The notes beneath the pieces were generated by a model. The model was given only the letters and a program-made list of their open reading frames with translations, did not search any database and had not been told where the DNA came from. Both the position numbers and the translations under genes were made by a program. A stretch of DNA of 64,000 bases from Botrytis cinerea B05.10 (Eukaryota > Ascomycota > Leotiomycetes > Helotiales > Sclerotiniaceae): positions 3,038,001 through 3,102,000 of the forward strand of contig NC_037312.1 in NCBI RefSeq assembly GCF_000143535.2, given 5' to 3'. The number at the start of each line of letters is the position of its first letter. The stretch's first letter is position 1. Positions 13,588 to 24,971 of the stretch are shown here, piece after piece.

Positions 13588-15444
13588 TTTCCAGAATGGG
13601 GGGATACTTGGGGAGATTTATTCAACTTTTGAAATAAGGAGACTCCAGAGAGGGGGCCCGTTAATATGCTCTCCAATTGTTGGAGCACCACATTTTCCCA
13701 GTAAGTCATCATCGACCTGCGTACCGGTATGTGTTGCCATTGATCTATGTCGTCATAGACCGAGGAAAAACCGCTTGAAGAGATTTCGGCGACACTTCAG
13801 TTGGAGTTCCATATTTTGGTGGACTGTCTGATTCAATCGTTGTTGATATCGGCTTTGACTTTTAGTTTTGATCCACAAAGAAGCCGGCACTAGAATAATA
13901 TCGGAATCCTCATACACATCCCTTCAACTTGACTCGCCAACAGAACAAAAATAAATGCACAAAAGGAAGACTTTTATTGTTTCTACGATAAATCTATGTA
14001 TTGCACAATTTAAGCAACAAATAGTCGCCCAGCACGGATACCGTCATCAACACTTTAACATCGATAAACATCATTTTTCGCTGTAGAGGTCTGCTCTCGA
14101 TCCTTCACACTCACTGTTCGCATTGAAGCCCGTCAAATCTTTTTTTACTAAGCTTGGTCCACTATTCAGGCGCTAGAATTGCACTAGAACGCCGCTAGAA
14201 GGATCTGATGTCTAGGGGTTTCCGGTACACAACCAATTTGCGTCCGGGCTCTGAATTTTTGGAACTGCCATGCCTGCCAAGTGCTAATGTGCAAATTTTG
14301 ATGCCCTAAAGTTGGCATTTCTGACACTTGTTTCCGATGAATCGACTTGTGTATGCATTATTTAATCCTGTTTCAGTTACCTGATCGGAAGATTTGTGCA
14401 TTGGACCAGGAGATTGACGTTTGGAATTGCTAATTTGCAACTATGCCGGAGACAAAATATTGATCTATTTCTGTACTGTATTCAAGGACGAAATTTATTG
14501 ATGGAGGATGTTTCCAAGGGCTCTGTGGCTTATTACTGAGAACCCTTCAAACCCTTGAAAGTGGCTTAAGCCATTGGCTAGTGTACATGACCAAGCGGTC
14601 CGCGCTGGCCGCTCCCGTCGACTTGGCGACTCGATTAAACACTTTTCTTTTCGAGTGTCGCCCTGCACTCCTTATGAAACTCGCATGTCGGTGAGAAGTA
14701 AAGGTAAGGGATTCCCCTTGCGAAGTGCTTATACGCTTTACAAACAGAAATGAGGCTCTGGAGGTGAGCATCATAGGCAATGATGGTCATCGGATATATC
14801 GAAAATGGATACCCGGCAAATGGGGCGGATGCTAGATTTGATCCACCTTTTAGTGGGTACAAGATATTCCATAATTGGGACTCACGGGCTGGTATCTCGT
14901 TTGTCCTTCTGTTCTTGGACATTCCTTGATTTTCGTGAAATAATCGAAATCGTTGTCATGTTGGCAATGACGGTTTGGTCGGAACGAGTGAGATGTCCGG
15001 TGGCTTCGTCGGACAATTTCAGAGCCTCACTCGCCTCACTGGCTCTACATAATCTGTGGGATTTATAAGATGAGGTGGGCTTACTGCATATTGCTAGCAC
15101 TAAGTATTATCTTACGATCTAGAAGATATTAGCACTGCAAGATCACAAGACGGCGCGTCCCATATTTGTTTACGAGGTGTGGAACGAGTGTTTGTATCCG
15201 ATCAATGGTATGATGTTCTGGTGGGCAACAAGAATTGAATTCACGTGTTTGGACAATCGAGTTATTGTCGTTTTTTTACATAGTTGTCAAAGTCAAAATT
15301 TTGTTTTAATACATCGAAGTACACAGTGCAAGTGCACGTATTCGTTTCTCTATAGCTACATCTCTTACTCAAAGGGAATCAATATTCAGTTCCCGTTTTG
15401 TACTCGTGCTTGTTGATCATTGCAATATTAAGAAGTTGTGAAAG

Positions 15445-15647
15445 GTTGGGGAGTGGGTGAGAGGAGAATGGGGAGAAAAGGTGAGGGAAAAGGGCCGTTT
15501 CCGCTTTCCCCAATCTGCATGCTGTACAACAAAACATAATCATCTCACACCACTGTACTCCGTATGCCTTGTGAATAGTTGGGGGAAGGGGGGTTGGGGC
15601 GGTGGGATGAGAGGAGAATCGAGGGGGAAAAGGGCCGCTTCCCCTCT
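15445..15647. repeat. Two imperfect direct repeats, G-rich
   Basis: Segments at about 15445-15505 and 15592-15647 share a core of GGTTGGGG, then GTGGG, then GAGAGGAGAAT, then a G/A run ending in AAAAGGGCCG and a pyrimidine run. They start 147 nt apart on the same strand, with small indels between the copies. Confidence 0.6.
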
Positions 15648-15984
15648 ATGGGTTTTCTAGGGCTTATTGGTTGTTTTGGGAATTGTTGTTGTGTTGTGTT
15701 ATCTGAATCCCGACTGGGGGGTGGGTGTGAGATGATTTATTGGAAGAATTGAAGATTTTGCTGTAAAAATGTTCTTGATTGTATTGTATTGTTTGGCTTC
15801 AATTCGGGGAGTTGGTAGAATTGATATTTGTTATATTGAATGTAGAAATTTTGCATATAGTATTAATTATCATATATCCTTAGTTTACTTGTGTTACAAT
15901 ATTGATATTGACTGTGTGTATCGGTTCGGTAACCCCATTCGTTCATGTTCATATACCTTCATCTACCCGCGTGCATTCATGCAT

Positions 15985-16320
15985 CTTTATATCCCGAACT
16001 CCATATATATCCATCCATCCGCTTATATTCTTATATCCCGAACTCCATACCCCTATCTCTCTTATATTATTACTTCCAGCCTTTGATATTCCAAATTCTA
16101 TATATTTCAATCTCTCTTATAGTGAGTGTATTGTAGTGTATTGTATTATTGTTTCTATTTCTATTTCTCTTCCTGCCTTCTATATATCCCAAACTCTATT
16201 CTCTCTATCTCTCTTATATTATCATATCTAGCTTTCTATATCTCGAATTCCATATATATATATATATCATACCCCCTATCTCTCTTCTACTATCTCACCC
16301 CTTTACTCTCGTTCCAATCT
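15985..16320. repeat. Degenerate A+T-rich tandem repeat
   Basis: A motif close to TATATCCCGAACTCCATA recurs near 15990, 16034, 16085, 16183, 16240 and again near 16425, most copies followed by CTATCTCTCTTATATTAT-like sequence. Spacing varies between about 45 and 100 nt, and the copies differ at several positions. Confidence 0.6.
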
Positions 16321-16321
16321 T

Positions 16322-16416
16322 TTATATCTATTATATCTATTATATCTATTATATCTATTATATCTATTATATCTATTATATCTATTATATCTATTATATC
16401 TATTATATCTATTATA
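16322..16416. repeat. 9-nt microsatellite TTATATCTA, about 10 copies
   Basis: Near-perfect head-to-tail copies of TTATATCTA. Reading frames across it give only Tyr/Ile repeats and are not genes. Confidence 0.92.
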
Positions 16417-16836
16417 TATATATGTATATTCCAAACTCCTTTGTATATGAGCATGTATATGTATTTGGATATATATATTTCTGATTACAGAGTATTGTAT
16501 AACTTGTAACTTGTAGATTGTAGAATTATAGATTATTTCATCTACTTCTCTATTGCTATTGCTATTACTATCGCTAGTAGAAGAATATAATTTTTTTCGG
16601 GAGGAGGAGAGGAGAGGAAAGGAGAGGAGAAGGGAGTTGGTAAGGGAGGTAATTTATTGATTATCTACTGTATATTAGTGGTGAGTTGAGTAGAGATGAG
16701 TTGAGTTGAGTTGAATAGATGAGAGGGAGGGAGGGAAGGAAGAAAAGAGTTAGTGGGTTGGTGAGGTACTTGGCTACTCTACTCCGTATGTGTGGTAGAT
16801 GAAAGGTATGAAAAGTATGGAAAGTATAAAAATTGA

Positions 16837-16859
16837 TTTTTTTTTTTTTTTTTTTTTTT
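16837..16859. repeat. Poly-T tract, 23 nt
   Basis: Uninterrupted run of 23 T on the plus strand. It could be the A-tail of an old retrotransposed fragment on the minus strand, but nothing recognisable flanks it. Confidence 0.9.
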
Positions 16860-17440
16860 CGCATCTCGGGGATTTTAATTCAGAATTGAAAAAAATTGAA
16901 AAATTGTGAGATGTGAGATGAGAGATGAGATGAGAGATGTGAGAGGTTAGATTTGTGAGATTTGGATTGTTAGGTAGATTCTCATCATGTAAGATTACTT
17001 TATTTCTTTGTTTGTTTGTTTGTGCTTTTAGACGTGTACATTTCTGTATGAGTGAGTGTTTGGGAGTTGGGGAGGAGATTGTTTGATTGTTGATGTGTTG
17101 ATGTCCTCGCTTGTTTCTTCTTGTTTCCTTTCTCGTTTCTCCTCTTTCTTCTTATTCTCTTTCTGTTTCTCTTTCTCGTTATCTTTATCTTGATCCTCGC
17201 CCTTGGCCGCCCGCCTCCCCTTTCTTTCGTTCAGATTAAAACTCTCTTTTCGCCTCATGAAAAAATTAAAAATTAAAAATTGAAATTACTACTAACACCA
17301 ATGCCAATGCCAATGCCAATACCAGTACTCCCAAGCCACTACCCCCAAACCACTACTCCCAAACCACTACTCCCAAACCACTACTCCCAAACCACTACTC
17401 CCAAATCAACGCCAGCCCATCGCCAAACTCAAATCCAACC

Positions 17441-18524
17441 TCACTCATGTCTCGACCAAGTCGTATCTAAATATCTAGCACGAGGCATATATTCTGTTCG
17501 TAAATTGTAGCGAGTATTGGAATTTCGCTTGCCGAGACGCAGACGAGCTTCCAAATTGTCGAAGGCGGAGTTGCTATGTGATGTTAAGAGAGATGGTTGA
17601 GAAGCGAGTAGGATGAAGAGGAAATAAAACTTACTTGAACCATTTCTTCCATAATTTACGATAATAACCACCACGTCCTTTGTGATTTGTCCACAAATTC
17701 GATCTGATGTGGCCATTGCGATAATATTGTTTCTTGCGGCCATGAGTACCTATTTCCTATCAATATTTTCACATTCCACACCCCACATTCATGCAAGAGA
17801 ACTCACATCGACCTTTTTTGCTCTTTCTCCTCTTGGTGAAAACACTACATTCGCTACAGTATTTCATGTTCTTCGGCATCCATTTTTGCAACTGTTTGTG
17901 CAACATTCCCGAGCGGGAGAAACATTCGCAGTGATCGGCCCAATAATTATCACGACATTTCTTTCGTGTTAGTGGGGGGAGATTTTCTGCGGCACGGAGA
18001 ATGTTCATGTAGGTGAGAGAACGATCATGGCTGTTTTTTGTCAGTATTTTTATTCGATTTCTTTCATCTACTCGAGTGGGATAGATGAGATTGGAATGGA
18101 GTGGGAATGAGAAGTGATGAGTGGATATCGATCTAGAGAGAAAACTCACCATAGCTGTGCTCCTAATCCGCATTTGCGAATGGGAAAGCGCTGTTTGTGA
18201 ACATCAGAAGAAAGATGTGATACTTCAGGTTTTGAACAGAAGACTTCGGGTTCAGGAGAGTAGTCGAGAGAAACGGGGTATTTGGGGGGCGAGAGGGTGT
18301 AGAGATATTTACTTGGTGGAGTGTTAGTATTCGGTTTCGTGAATGAGGAGGGATAGGATGGGGAAGAGGGATGGGGAAGAGGGATGGGGAAGAGAGATGG
18401 GAAAGGAGGAAGAGAATACATACCACGCAAGTCGGAGACAAGTACGATCGTTTGGAGGACATTGTTCGAGGATTAACCCGTGGATTTCGGCGGGAAAGGA
18501 GTTGAAGAGGGAGAAAGTAGACAT
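17441..18524 (-). CDS. F-box protein with Cys-rich middle, 244 aa, five exons
   Basis: Exons 18424-18524, 18311-18150, 18030-17807, 17749-17635 and 17573-17441; introns are 112, 119, 57 and 61 nt. Phases 2, 2, 1 and 2 all match and give 244 aa ending in a TGA. Residues 9-38 form an F-box: NSFPAEIHGLILEQ, then DRTCLRLACKYLY, with the split falling in LACK. F-box proteins usually act as substrate receptors of SCF ubiquitin ligases through Skp1. The middle has clustered Cys (113, 122, 124, 146, 149, 163, with His165), suggestive of a metal-binding fold, followed by a Lys/Arg-rich stretch. I do not recognise the C-terminal family. The second exon's acceptor is an unusual AAG, supported by a perfect TACTAAC branch site just upstream and by restoring the F-box. 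Three CACGTG boxes lie about 375-410 bp upstream of the start. Confidence 0.72.
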
Positions 18525-20637
18525 TGTGAGTGAAGTGTCGAATTCGTTTGGATGTGTCTCTTTTGTCTTCCCTCCAATTGTTTCTCGTAACTCAGATTTC
18601 TCTCGTGGTAAACTCTGTGTATATAGATAGATAGGTAGATACCATACAACACAATATTCTCGACTTCTTCCCAAGATATAAACAATCGAGTCCAAAATGT
18701 ATACCACAACAGCTATTCATGCGAATCTTCACATTGAATCATCATCCACAAATCCAAGGCGGAACCAGCATCTTTATATCCTCAACCCATTTCCATCCCC
18801 TCGCCAAGCTTGACGTTCGAGATCTCACGCTCGTCCGTTCCAGCTCATTTGGCACGGATCGGCAGGCTGCAGCTCCGCTTTTGCAGGCAGAATTACGGCA
18901 CGTGCAATCAAACACGTGAGAGAGTTTCACGTGTGGCCTTGGCGATTTAGGCAGGAAGGCAGCTTGTGGGGTGGATTTGAATTTCTTGGTTCTGTGATTG
19001 GTTGTGTGATTGGGGTTGGAATTTATGGTCGTCTGTGTGTAATTATAATTGCAATATGGATATGATGATATTTATGATTATGGGAGGGCGAGGGGGTAAC
19101 AGAGGAATGGGTTTCTTGGAGAAATGGATGGAATCAATGCAATATATTATATGTCATGTGACCGTTATTGCCATCCATGAAGTTTACGCTCTCGAACTTC
19201 TTTATCCATTGGAGCTGATGTTTGAGAAACTCAAGATGATGTTCTATATTGCAGACATCGTAGGGAGATACGGTTGGTCACGTGTTGCTTTGTATATTCG
19301 GGTTGTTTCAGTAATCTAACTCGAGAGGTTTTTGGGTTGAGGGGAATATGCGGTTGTGGGAGAAGGCACGGATTCTGAACTGCGATTGAGAGACTTGCGA
19401 TGTGAGATTGAGTAGATTCACGACGGGGGACCATCGGGAAGTGGCAGAAGTAGACGGATGAAATAATCCAGCGAAGGGCGAGCAGTATTATTACGCACTG
19501 TGAGGTCTTATTAGCTATCATCACGAAGTGAGTACTTACTACTAAGACATGTATGTAAGTTGTGAATAGCGTGAGTTCGATCACGAATGTATCAGTCAAG
19601 CGAGGAATCACTTCTCCATCCTATCTCTATTGATCAACTCATTTCATACCTCACTCCTCACATTTCATACCTCACTCCTCACATTTCATACCTCACTCCT
19701 CACTCCTCAATCCTCACTCCTCACTCCTCACTCCTCACTCTCATATATATATACTCATCAAGATTCAAGCAAAGTTAAAATCAACACATCATTTCCCACC
19801 ACCCCAAATCAACATCAAGGAAACTCCAACTTGCTTTCAGCCTCATGTAATTCAGATCTCTTTCCTCACTCTCAATTTCCCCATATCGAATCTCTGCCCT
19901 TTGAACTGATCTTCGACTATACAAATCCCAAAATCATAGCATATCTCTCTCTTCCAAGCAAACCTCACTGATCATCTTTTGAATCAGGAGTCCATATCCT
20001 CGCACTTCATCAACAGGGAAAAGAGTCTCGACCTTGCTACCACCAATTCGGCATATATGCAGCAACTCACTTCTTCCTAGCGTGGTCAAAAGTCCCATAT
20101 ACAGAAACACATCTTCTCCAAATCACCTTCTCCCTTCCAACCTATGCCACAACTACAAACTCAACTCAACTCGGCCGTCCTCTTCAGTTCTTTTTCTTCT
20201 CGGGCGTCAACATCACTTGTGGTCAGTTCTATAGATCGGTGATCAATCACCTCCCATCTCCTCACACATGTCTTGATCCTTCAACTTCCGATACTTTCCT
20301 CGATATCTGACTTTCCTCATCATTACCTTCGATCTGAGATCGTCCACAAATCTCTTGTAGGAAAATCTTGGAGAATGAAACGAATGAGAGCCAGTCAGGT
20401 ATACCCAAATCAACCTGCACCACGAGAAACGTGATGTTAATCCAATCGTTTACATAGCACTCTATAAACCACTTCTACAACGCATCGACGCTTATCACTC
20501 TCAGCCAATCACAAAAGCCTCACCAGTAACAAACCCACTAAACCGCCAATATTTCCACTGTAAGTCTCCCCATCCACACTACACCCCTCAAAATCCACAA
20601 TTTCCCCCCCATCATCCCAACCCATCCCTAACCTCAG
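18525..20637. other. Intergenic, with a possible eroded F-box fragment
   Basis: No intact gene. It holds the presumed promoter of the minus-strand F-box gene. Plus-strand frames at about 19880-19970 read ESLPFELIFDYTNPKII, which resembles the start of an F-box, and an open frame follows at about 19980-20280 in another phase. I could not join them by plausible splicing. A 21-nt repeat (CATTTCATACCTCACTCCTCA, 2-3 copies) and a CTCACTC run lie at 19650-19740. Confidence 0.45.
18899..18933. promoter_or_regulatory. Cluster of three CACGTG E-boxes
   Basis: CACGTG occurs at 18899-18904, 18913-18918 and 18928-18933, three palindromic copies within 35 bp. A fourth lies at 19279-19284. CACGTG is the established core site for fungal bHLH factors of the Pho4/Cbf1 kind. 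The cluster is about 375 bp upstream of the minus-strand F-box gene start at 18524, so that gene is the likely target; this is inference. Confidence 0.55.
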
Positions 20638-21411
20638 CATCCAATACTTTAAAACCGAAGATCTCGAACCATGGTTCACCAACTTCTGGTCTTCACGCCA
20701 ACAAAACGCCATATGAATCTCCGATATGAAAGTCCTCTTATACCCCGCCTACATTTTCCGCCACGCAGAAGCCTTTGCGCGGATAACCAAATCGCGTGTT
20801 TTGGAGTGGCGAAGCGGTGAGATGCACGGGGTAAATACTCTTACGGGACGTGCTGAATTTCGATTCGAGCATCGGATTTTGGGTCAGTATCTCTCTTTTT
20901 TTTGTGATTATAAGTATAGAGATGAGGATATCATTGCATTGACTATCTCCCTTAACCTACACCTACAGAACAACTCGTTCGAATCAAAACCCGAATCCTG
21001 GAGCGCGAAATCACCAATAATCTACTCGACCCCTTGGATCACCTCTGCAACGATTTCTGCGGGGCGAGCGGTAACTGCATGGTAGCCTACAACAAGTCGT
21101 TACGAGAATGCCTCGTCATCTCGTCCATCGTGCGCAGAAACTGTTCGATCCGAGATATACTCGAGAGCCACGGCATAAGCATCTGGAACTGCATCAAGCC
21201 CGCACACGCAAGCGAACACTGTTCCGGCATTCTATGCGACAAGAACGTCGCCAAGATCAAGCAACACGCATTAGATTTCTGGGAAGGGATGTGTATCGAA
21301 TGCGGGCTGCGCACTTCGGGGGGCCACAACCAGCAAGAACAATTCTGGGAAGACGGACGCCGCAAACGCTATGGAACTTCGTGTCCGATTCCGCACAGCT
21401 ATCAGACGTAG
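20638..21411 (+). pseudogene. BTB-associated protein fragment with internal stop
   Basis: Segments 20638-20882 and 20969-21411 join across an 86-nt intron (GTCAGT donor, CTACAG acceptor) in one phase, but a TGA at 20714-20716 interrupts the frame. The reading around it (QQNAI, stop, ISDMKVLLYPAYIFRHAEAF) matches the region after the BTB domain in a common fungal BTB family. In that family a stretch ending in an aromatic residue is followed by D..L.YPA.+FRHAEAF..+TK, then a DPLD and Cys-rich segment, as seen here (LLDPLDHLCNDFCG, then SEHCSGILC and GMCIECGL). The stop most simply reflects a Trp TGG changed to TGA. I could find no BTB domain upstream. An in-frame tail with coiled-coil character (QQQKIAEWTVRN) continues at 21640-21955 after further stops. 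Either a decayed gene or a C-terminal exon group whose 5' exons I missed. Confidence 0.5.
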
Positions 21412-21639
21412 AATTATAGCTACATGGGTCCGTTTGAACTAGTGTCTAAATACATAGCCGAGCAGAAAGAGCGCGAGAAGCATGAAGAGCTCACGCATAA
21501 GCATGGGATGAAGCTTTCCAGCAAGTCAGGATTTCCGCATGCTTCGAATTCAAATTCCAATTCAGATTCACCACAAACAATCTCATCAACGTTCTTCTGT
21601 GAGCTTTTCTACTCGAGATGAAAATTCCATCTAACCACA

Positions 21640-21955
21640 ACAACAAGAAATCACAGAATGGACTTCCAAAAACGAAGCTGCGAAGATGAAAGAGACCTAG
21701 AAGCCACCTGACCCCAACAGACCCAGAACTCAAGAAAGCACACGCTCATTCAAAACCAGTGCCCCAAATACACCAAGACCAAATACACCATCTCGCAGTG
21801 CATGCAGCACAAGATTCGCCACTCTCGATGAAACTGCCCGTCTTCAACAACAAAAGATCGCAGAGTGGACTGTCAGAAACCTAGCCAACAAAGCTCAAAT
21901 CAAGGAGGCTGAGGCTGAAGCTGAGGCCGAGGCAGAATCCAAGACAGAAGAATAA
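21640..21955 (+). pseudogene. Possible eroded coiled-coil tail of the BTB-like gene
   Basis: One frame reads TQQQEITEWTSKN, hits a TAG near 21700, then continues through a Pro/Thr/Arg-rich linker to LQQQKIAEWTVRN and an Ala/Glu repeat, ending in TAA at 21953-21955. The two QQQxIxEWTxxN copies suggest an internal repeat of a real protein. It is in the right place to be the end of the fragment at 20638, but the link is unproven. Confidence 0.3.
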
Positions 21956-22888
21956 AAAGAAACAGAAGCATCCACAAGCTCCACAGATATCTATTCCGGG
22001 GCCCGATTTCCAGAATTTCCACAATTAACCAACCTAGAATTCCACAACCACACTGACGACCACCCTTTTAATCCCCGTCAACCGTCCCTCCTTTCCTACC
22101 ACCCCAACCCCAACACAACCCTCCACCTCGATCCCCACCAACCAACCAAGCCTCTCCAAAGAGCGACTGCATAGCACGACGCCTCGCATTCTACAACTGC
22201 AACCGAGAAGGCGCGTTGGCTCACCCACGTCTGGTGAATGGAGAGAGCGCGATGGATCTCGATGATTCGGGTGAGGAGTTGTGATTCGTAGATGTTAGTA
22301 TATGGAGATTTCTTTCTTGTTTCGGATACATGGAATAGGTCTTTGCTTTGAGCTGCCACGGTAACTTTCGCTTAAAGGACTTTTGGTGGCTTAGGCTTAA
22401 TTGCTAATTTATTTCGGTGTTGGTCTTTGAGTTTCAATTATTGCAGGAGAGAATAGTATCATACTTGTACTACAAGATTCTATTCTATCATCCTTGCTCT
22501 TTATTACTGGTATACTAGCTGAGTAGTAGTTAGCTATATAATAAGGAATTGCCTTTTTCACCTTGTCATCTAACACCCGTTCTAAGCTTTGAATGTTGTA
22601 ACTTTTGTCTTACCTAAGAAAACCATTAACTCTCAAATGTTCAGCTGGATAATTTGAAAGAGATTTTGTGATTTTGCTAGCTCCCATCTGCAATAAAATC
22701 TTGAATAGACATGTAGTTTCCCCTTGTTCTAGTTTCATCTACATACAATTTCAACCATTTCGCCCAAAAGAAAAATCTTAGCAATTTCGAAATCTCAAAT
22801 AATAGCATCTAATTTATCTACTCGTCCAGCATGCGTTTCAAACAATCGCGGAGATTCGAGTCCTTCTCTCCCCATTATACTAACCCAC
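21956..22888. other. Intergenic, 3' flank of permease gene
   Basis: No supported gene. A+T-rich from 22380 onward. Confidence 0.6.
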
Positions 22889-24971
22889 TTAGCTCCATAG
22901 AATATTAAGTCTCTTCCATCCAACAACCTTATCATCCTCTGGCTCCGGATTGTCGTTCGCGATATCGATGAATTTTTGAATTGGGATATCAGTCAATGGA
23001 ATAATCACAGTACTCTTCTTGTATTTGTAACCGAAGTATAGAATGAGAATAAGGGGAATGTTGATGTAAGATGAAACAAAAGTTTCCGTGTCCCAACTGA
23101 AGAGAAAACTTTTATTAGTCGTAGTCTCATGTATGATATTAGGTTTGAAATCTGGCAAAGACTTACTGATCTTTGATAAAGACAGAGTAGCCGCCTGTCA
23201 AGAGAAGAAGACTGAACGAGATCAATGCTATCCATGCAGCATATGGTTGAAACGGTCCTTTCCATGGCAATGTTGATCGAGAAATTCCTTGCTTTCTACA
23301 TCCATAATAGAATCTTAGATATACACCACAAATAATCATCCAATTGACAAGGGCGGCAACTGCAACAAAGTCTTGAAGCCAATTGAAAACAACACTTGCA
23401 GAGCTCGAGAGTGTTAAAAATCCAAGGCTAATGAAGAGACTTAGGAACCCGATGGCAATATATGGAACATCAAAGCGATTGGTCTGGAGAAAGACTTTTG
23501 GTGAATGCCCATGTTGACCGAGTCCATATAACATTCTAGATCCGCCAAGCATAGCTACATCATTTAGTCAGGATTTCATTTCAATAAAAGAGTACTAACC
23601 TGCATTACCAGCACTCCAAGCACTAGTCAAAACAACAGCATTAATTATTGAAGGAACAACTTTAATACCGGCATTGTTAGCTGCAATAACAAAAGGTGAC
23701 TGGGCCGCTGTTCCTGTCGACCGCAATAGCTCTTTATCATTCGATGGCACAATCATGCCGACCATGAATATCGAAAGGACTATAAATCAAATCAACAATT
23801 AAAATCGACACTCATGAAGCGGGATAAATCTATACCATAGAATAACATCACTCGGAAGAAGATTCTTTTTGCAGCAATGGGAATATTTCTTCGGGGTGAC
23901 TGCGTCTCTGCGGCTGCGAGTGAGAAGTTCTCAACGCCAGAATAAGCATACACTGCATTCGAAAATGTAGTCCAAAAGCCCATGAAATGTCCCAAGGCCC
24001 CGGTATATCCCAAGTAGCCAACGAACGGCCCTGGATTGCGCCAGTATCGAAAACCATAAGTTTCACCATTTGGTCCTCCACCACAAGTAATGACCAATGC
24101 CTGAGATGTATTAGTAAGAGCAGTTCATGCTAAAAGGCAGACGCACCATTATGTTTAATCCCACTATGAGCATTATCTTTAATATCGCACATGTAAATTC
24201 AAGCTCCCCATACACCCGAACGAAAAGGAGATTACTAATGACCAACAGGAATCCGAAGCATATAATCCAAACTGCATTGTTGATTTGAACCCAGAACTGG
24301 ATTAAGACGGCAGCAGCAACGAGCTCGGCAGGTATCGTAATGATGTTGCTGTAAACTTGGTTCCATCCATTCGCGAATGAGAGAGCGGGATCGACAAAAT
24401 ATTCAGCATGACGTATAATACCTCCGCTTAAAGGAACGAGAGCGCTGCGACGGCCAATATCAGCAAGAAAGCTTTGAATTGAAGACTCTGTACGGAGACG
24501 CACCTTAGTTCAGCTATCGAAAGAACCACGCCAGATACAAGTACTCCCACGAGAGTGTATCCGAGTCTATTGGGCTAATAAGCGCCGCACATTATCCATT
24601 CAATAGAAACCTACAATGCTCCTAGTGGACCTGCTCTGGCAATAGCTTTCCCAGAACCTAAGAAGAGACCCTAGAAAATCAGCATCCACCAAATGCCGCG
24701 GCAGCATATTATGAGTCTTACCGTCCCGATTGTTCCAGCCAAAGCAATCATTTGAATATGCCTCTGAGCCAAACCTCGTCTGAAAACAAGATTAGCTCAT
24801 TGTTTGTGGTAACTGGATACTTATTTGTCGTTACCTTAATTCCTTAACTTCAGCAAACTCCTTTGGCTCACCATCTGGAGACTCCCGTAATGTTCCATTA
24901 GCTGGGTAGATTAATGGTTCATCGCTGGAATTATTGATTTCCCGATTTCCTGCAGCGTCGTTTGAGGACAT
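22889..24971 (-). CDS. Amino-acid permease, fungal YAT family (APC), 550 aa
   Basis: Nine exons: 24835-24971, 24722-24779, 24615-24670, 24504-24566, 24147-24444, 23836-24100, 23600-23779, 23167-23554 and 22889-23096. Introns are 45-70 nt and all phases close to a 550-aa product. It is a 12-helix plasma-membrane H+/amino-acid symporter. Family marks: AGTIGTGLFLGSG at 60-72 (unwound helix 1 that binds the substrate), SALVPLSGGIIRHAEYFVDP, the FRYW..PGPF loop, YSGVENFSLAAAET in the helix-6 region, SAWSAGN, and the WDTETFVSSYINIP ending. It resembles the general and proline/dicarboxylic permease relatives of filamentous fungi; the precise substrate is not readable. The CCAATAG acceptor of exon 4 was chosen because it restores GALLGYTLVG. 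It diverges from the FAD oxidase gene that starts at 26413. Confidence 0.9.

Larger units (their letters stand above)
13588..17440. other. Gene-poor, repeat-rich intergenic region
   Basis: No gene supported. The left part is the promoter of the minus-strand MFS gene. Short frames at 14547-15100 have no recognisable features. From 15440 the sequence becomes G-rich with two imperfect direct copies, then A+T-rich with degenerate repeats and a 9-nt microsatellite, a poly-T tract, and a C/A-rich block at 17290-17410 with repeated CCCAAACCACTACT units. Confidence 0.6.

Noticed and set aside
15769..16509. Several Tyr/Ile/Ser-rich plus-strand frames
   Set aside because: Translations of the TTATATCTA microsatellite and its degenerate relatives.
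19640..19745. CRISPR-like short spaced repeats
   Set aside because: Units are contiguous CTCACTC-type microsatellite copies with no spacers, in a eukaryotic context.
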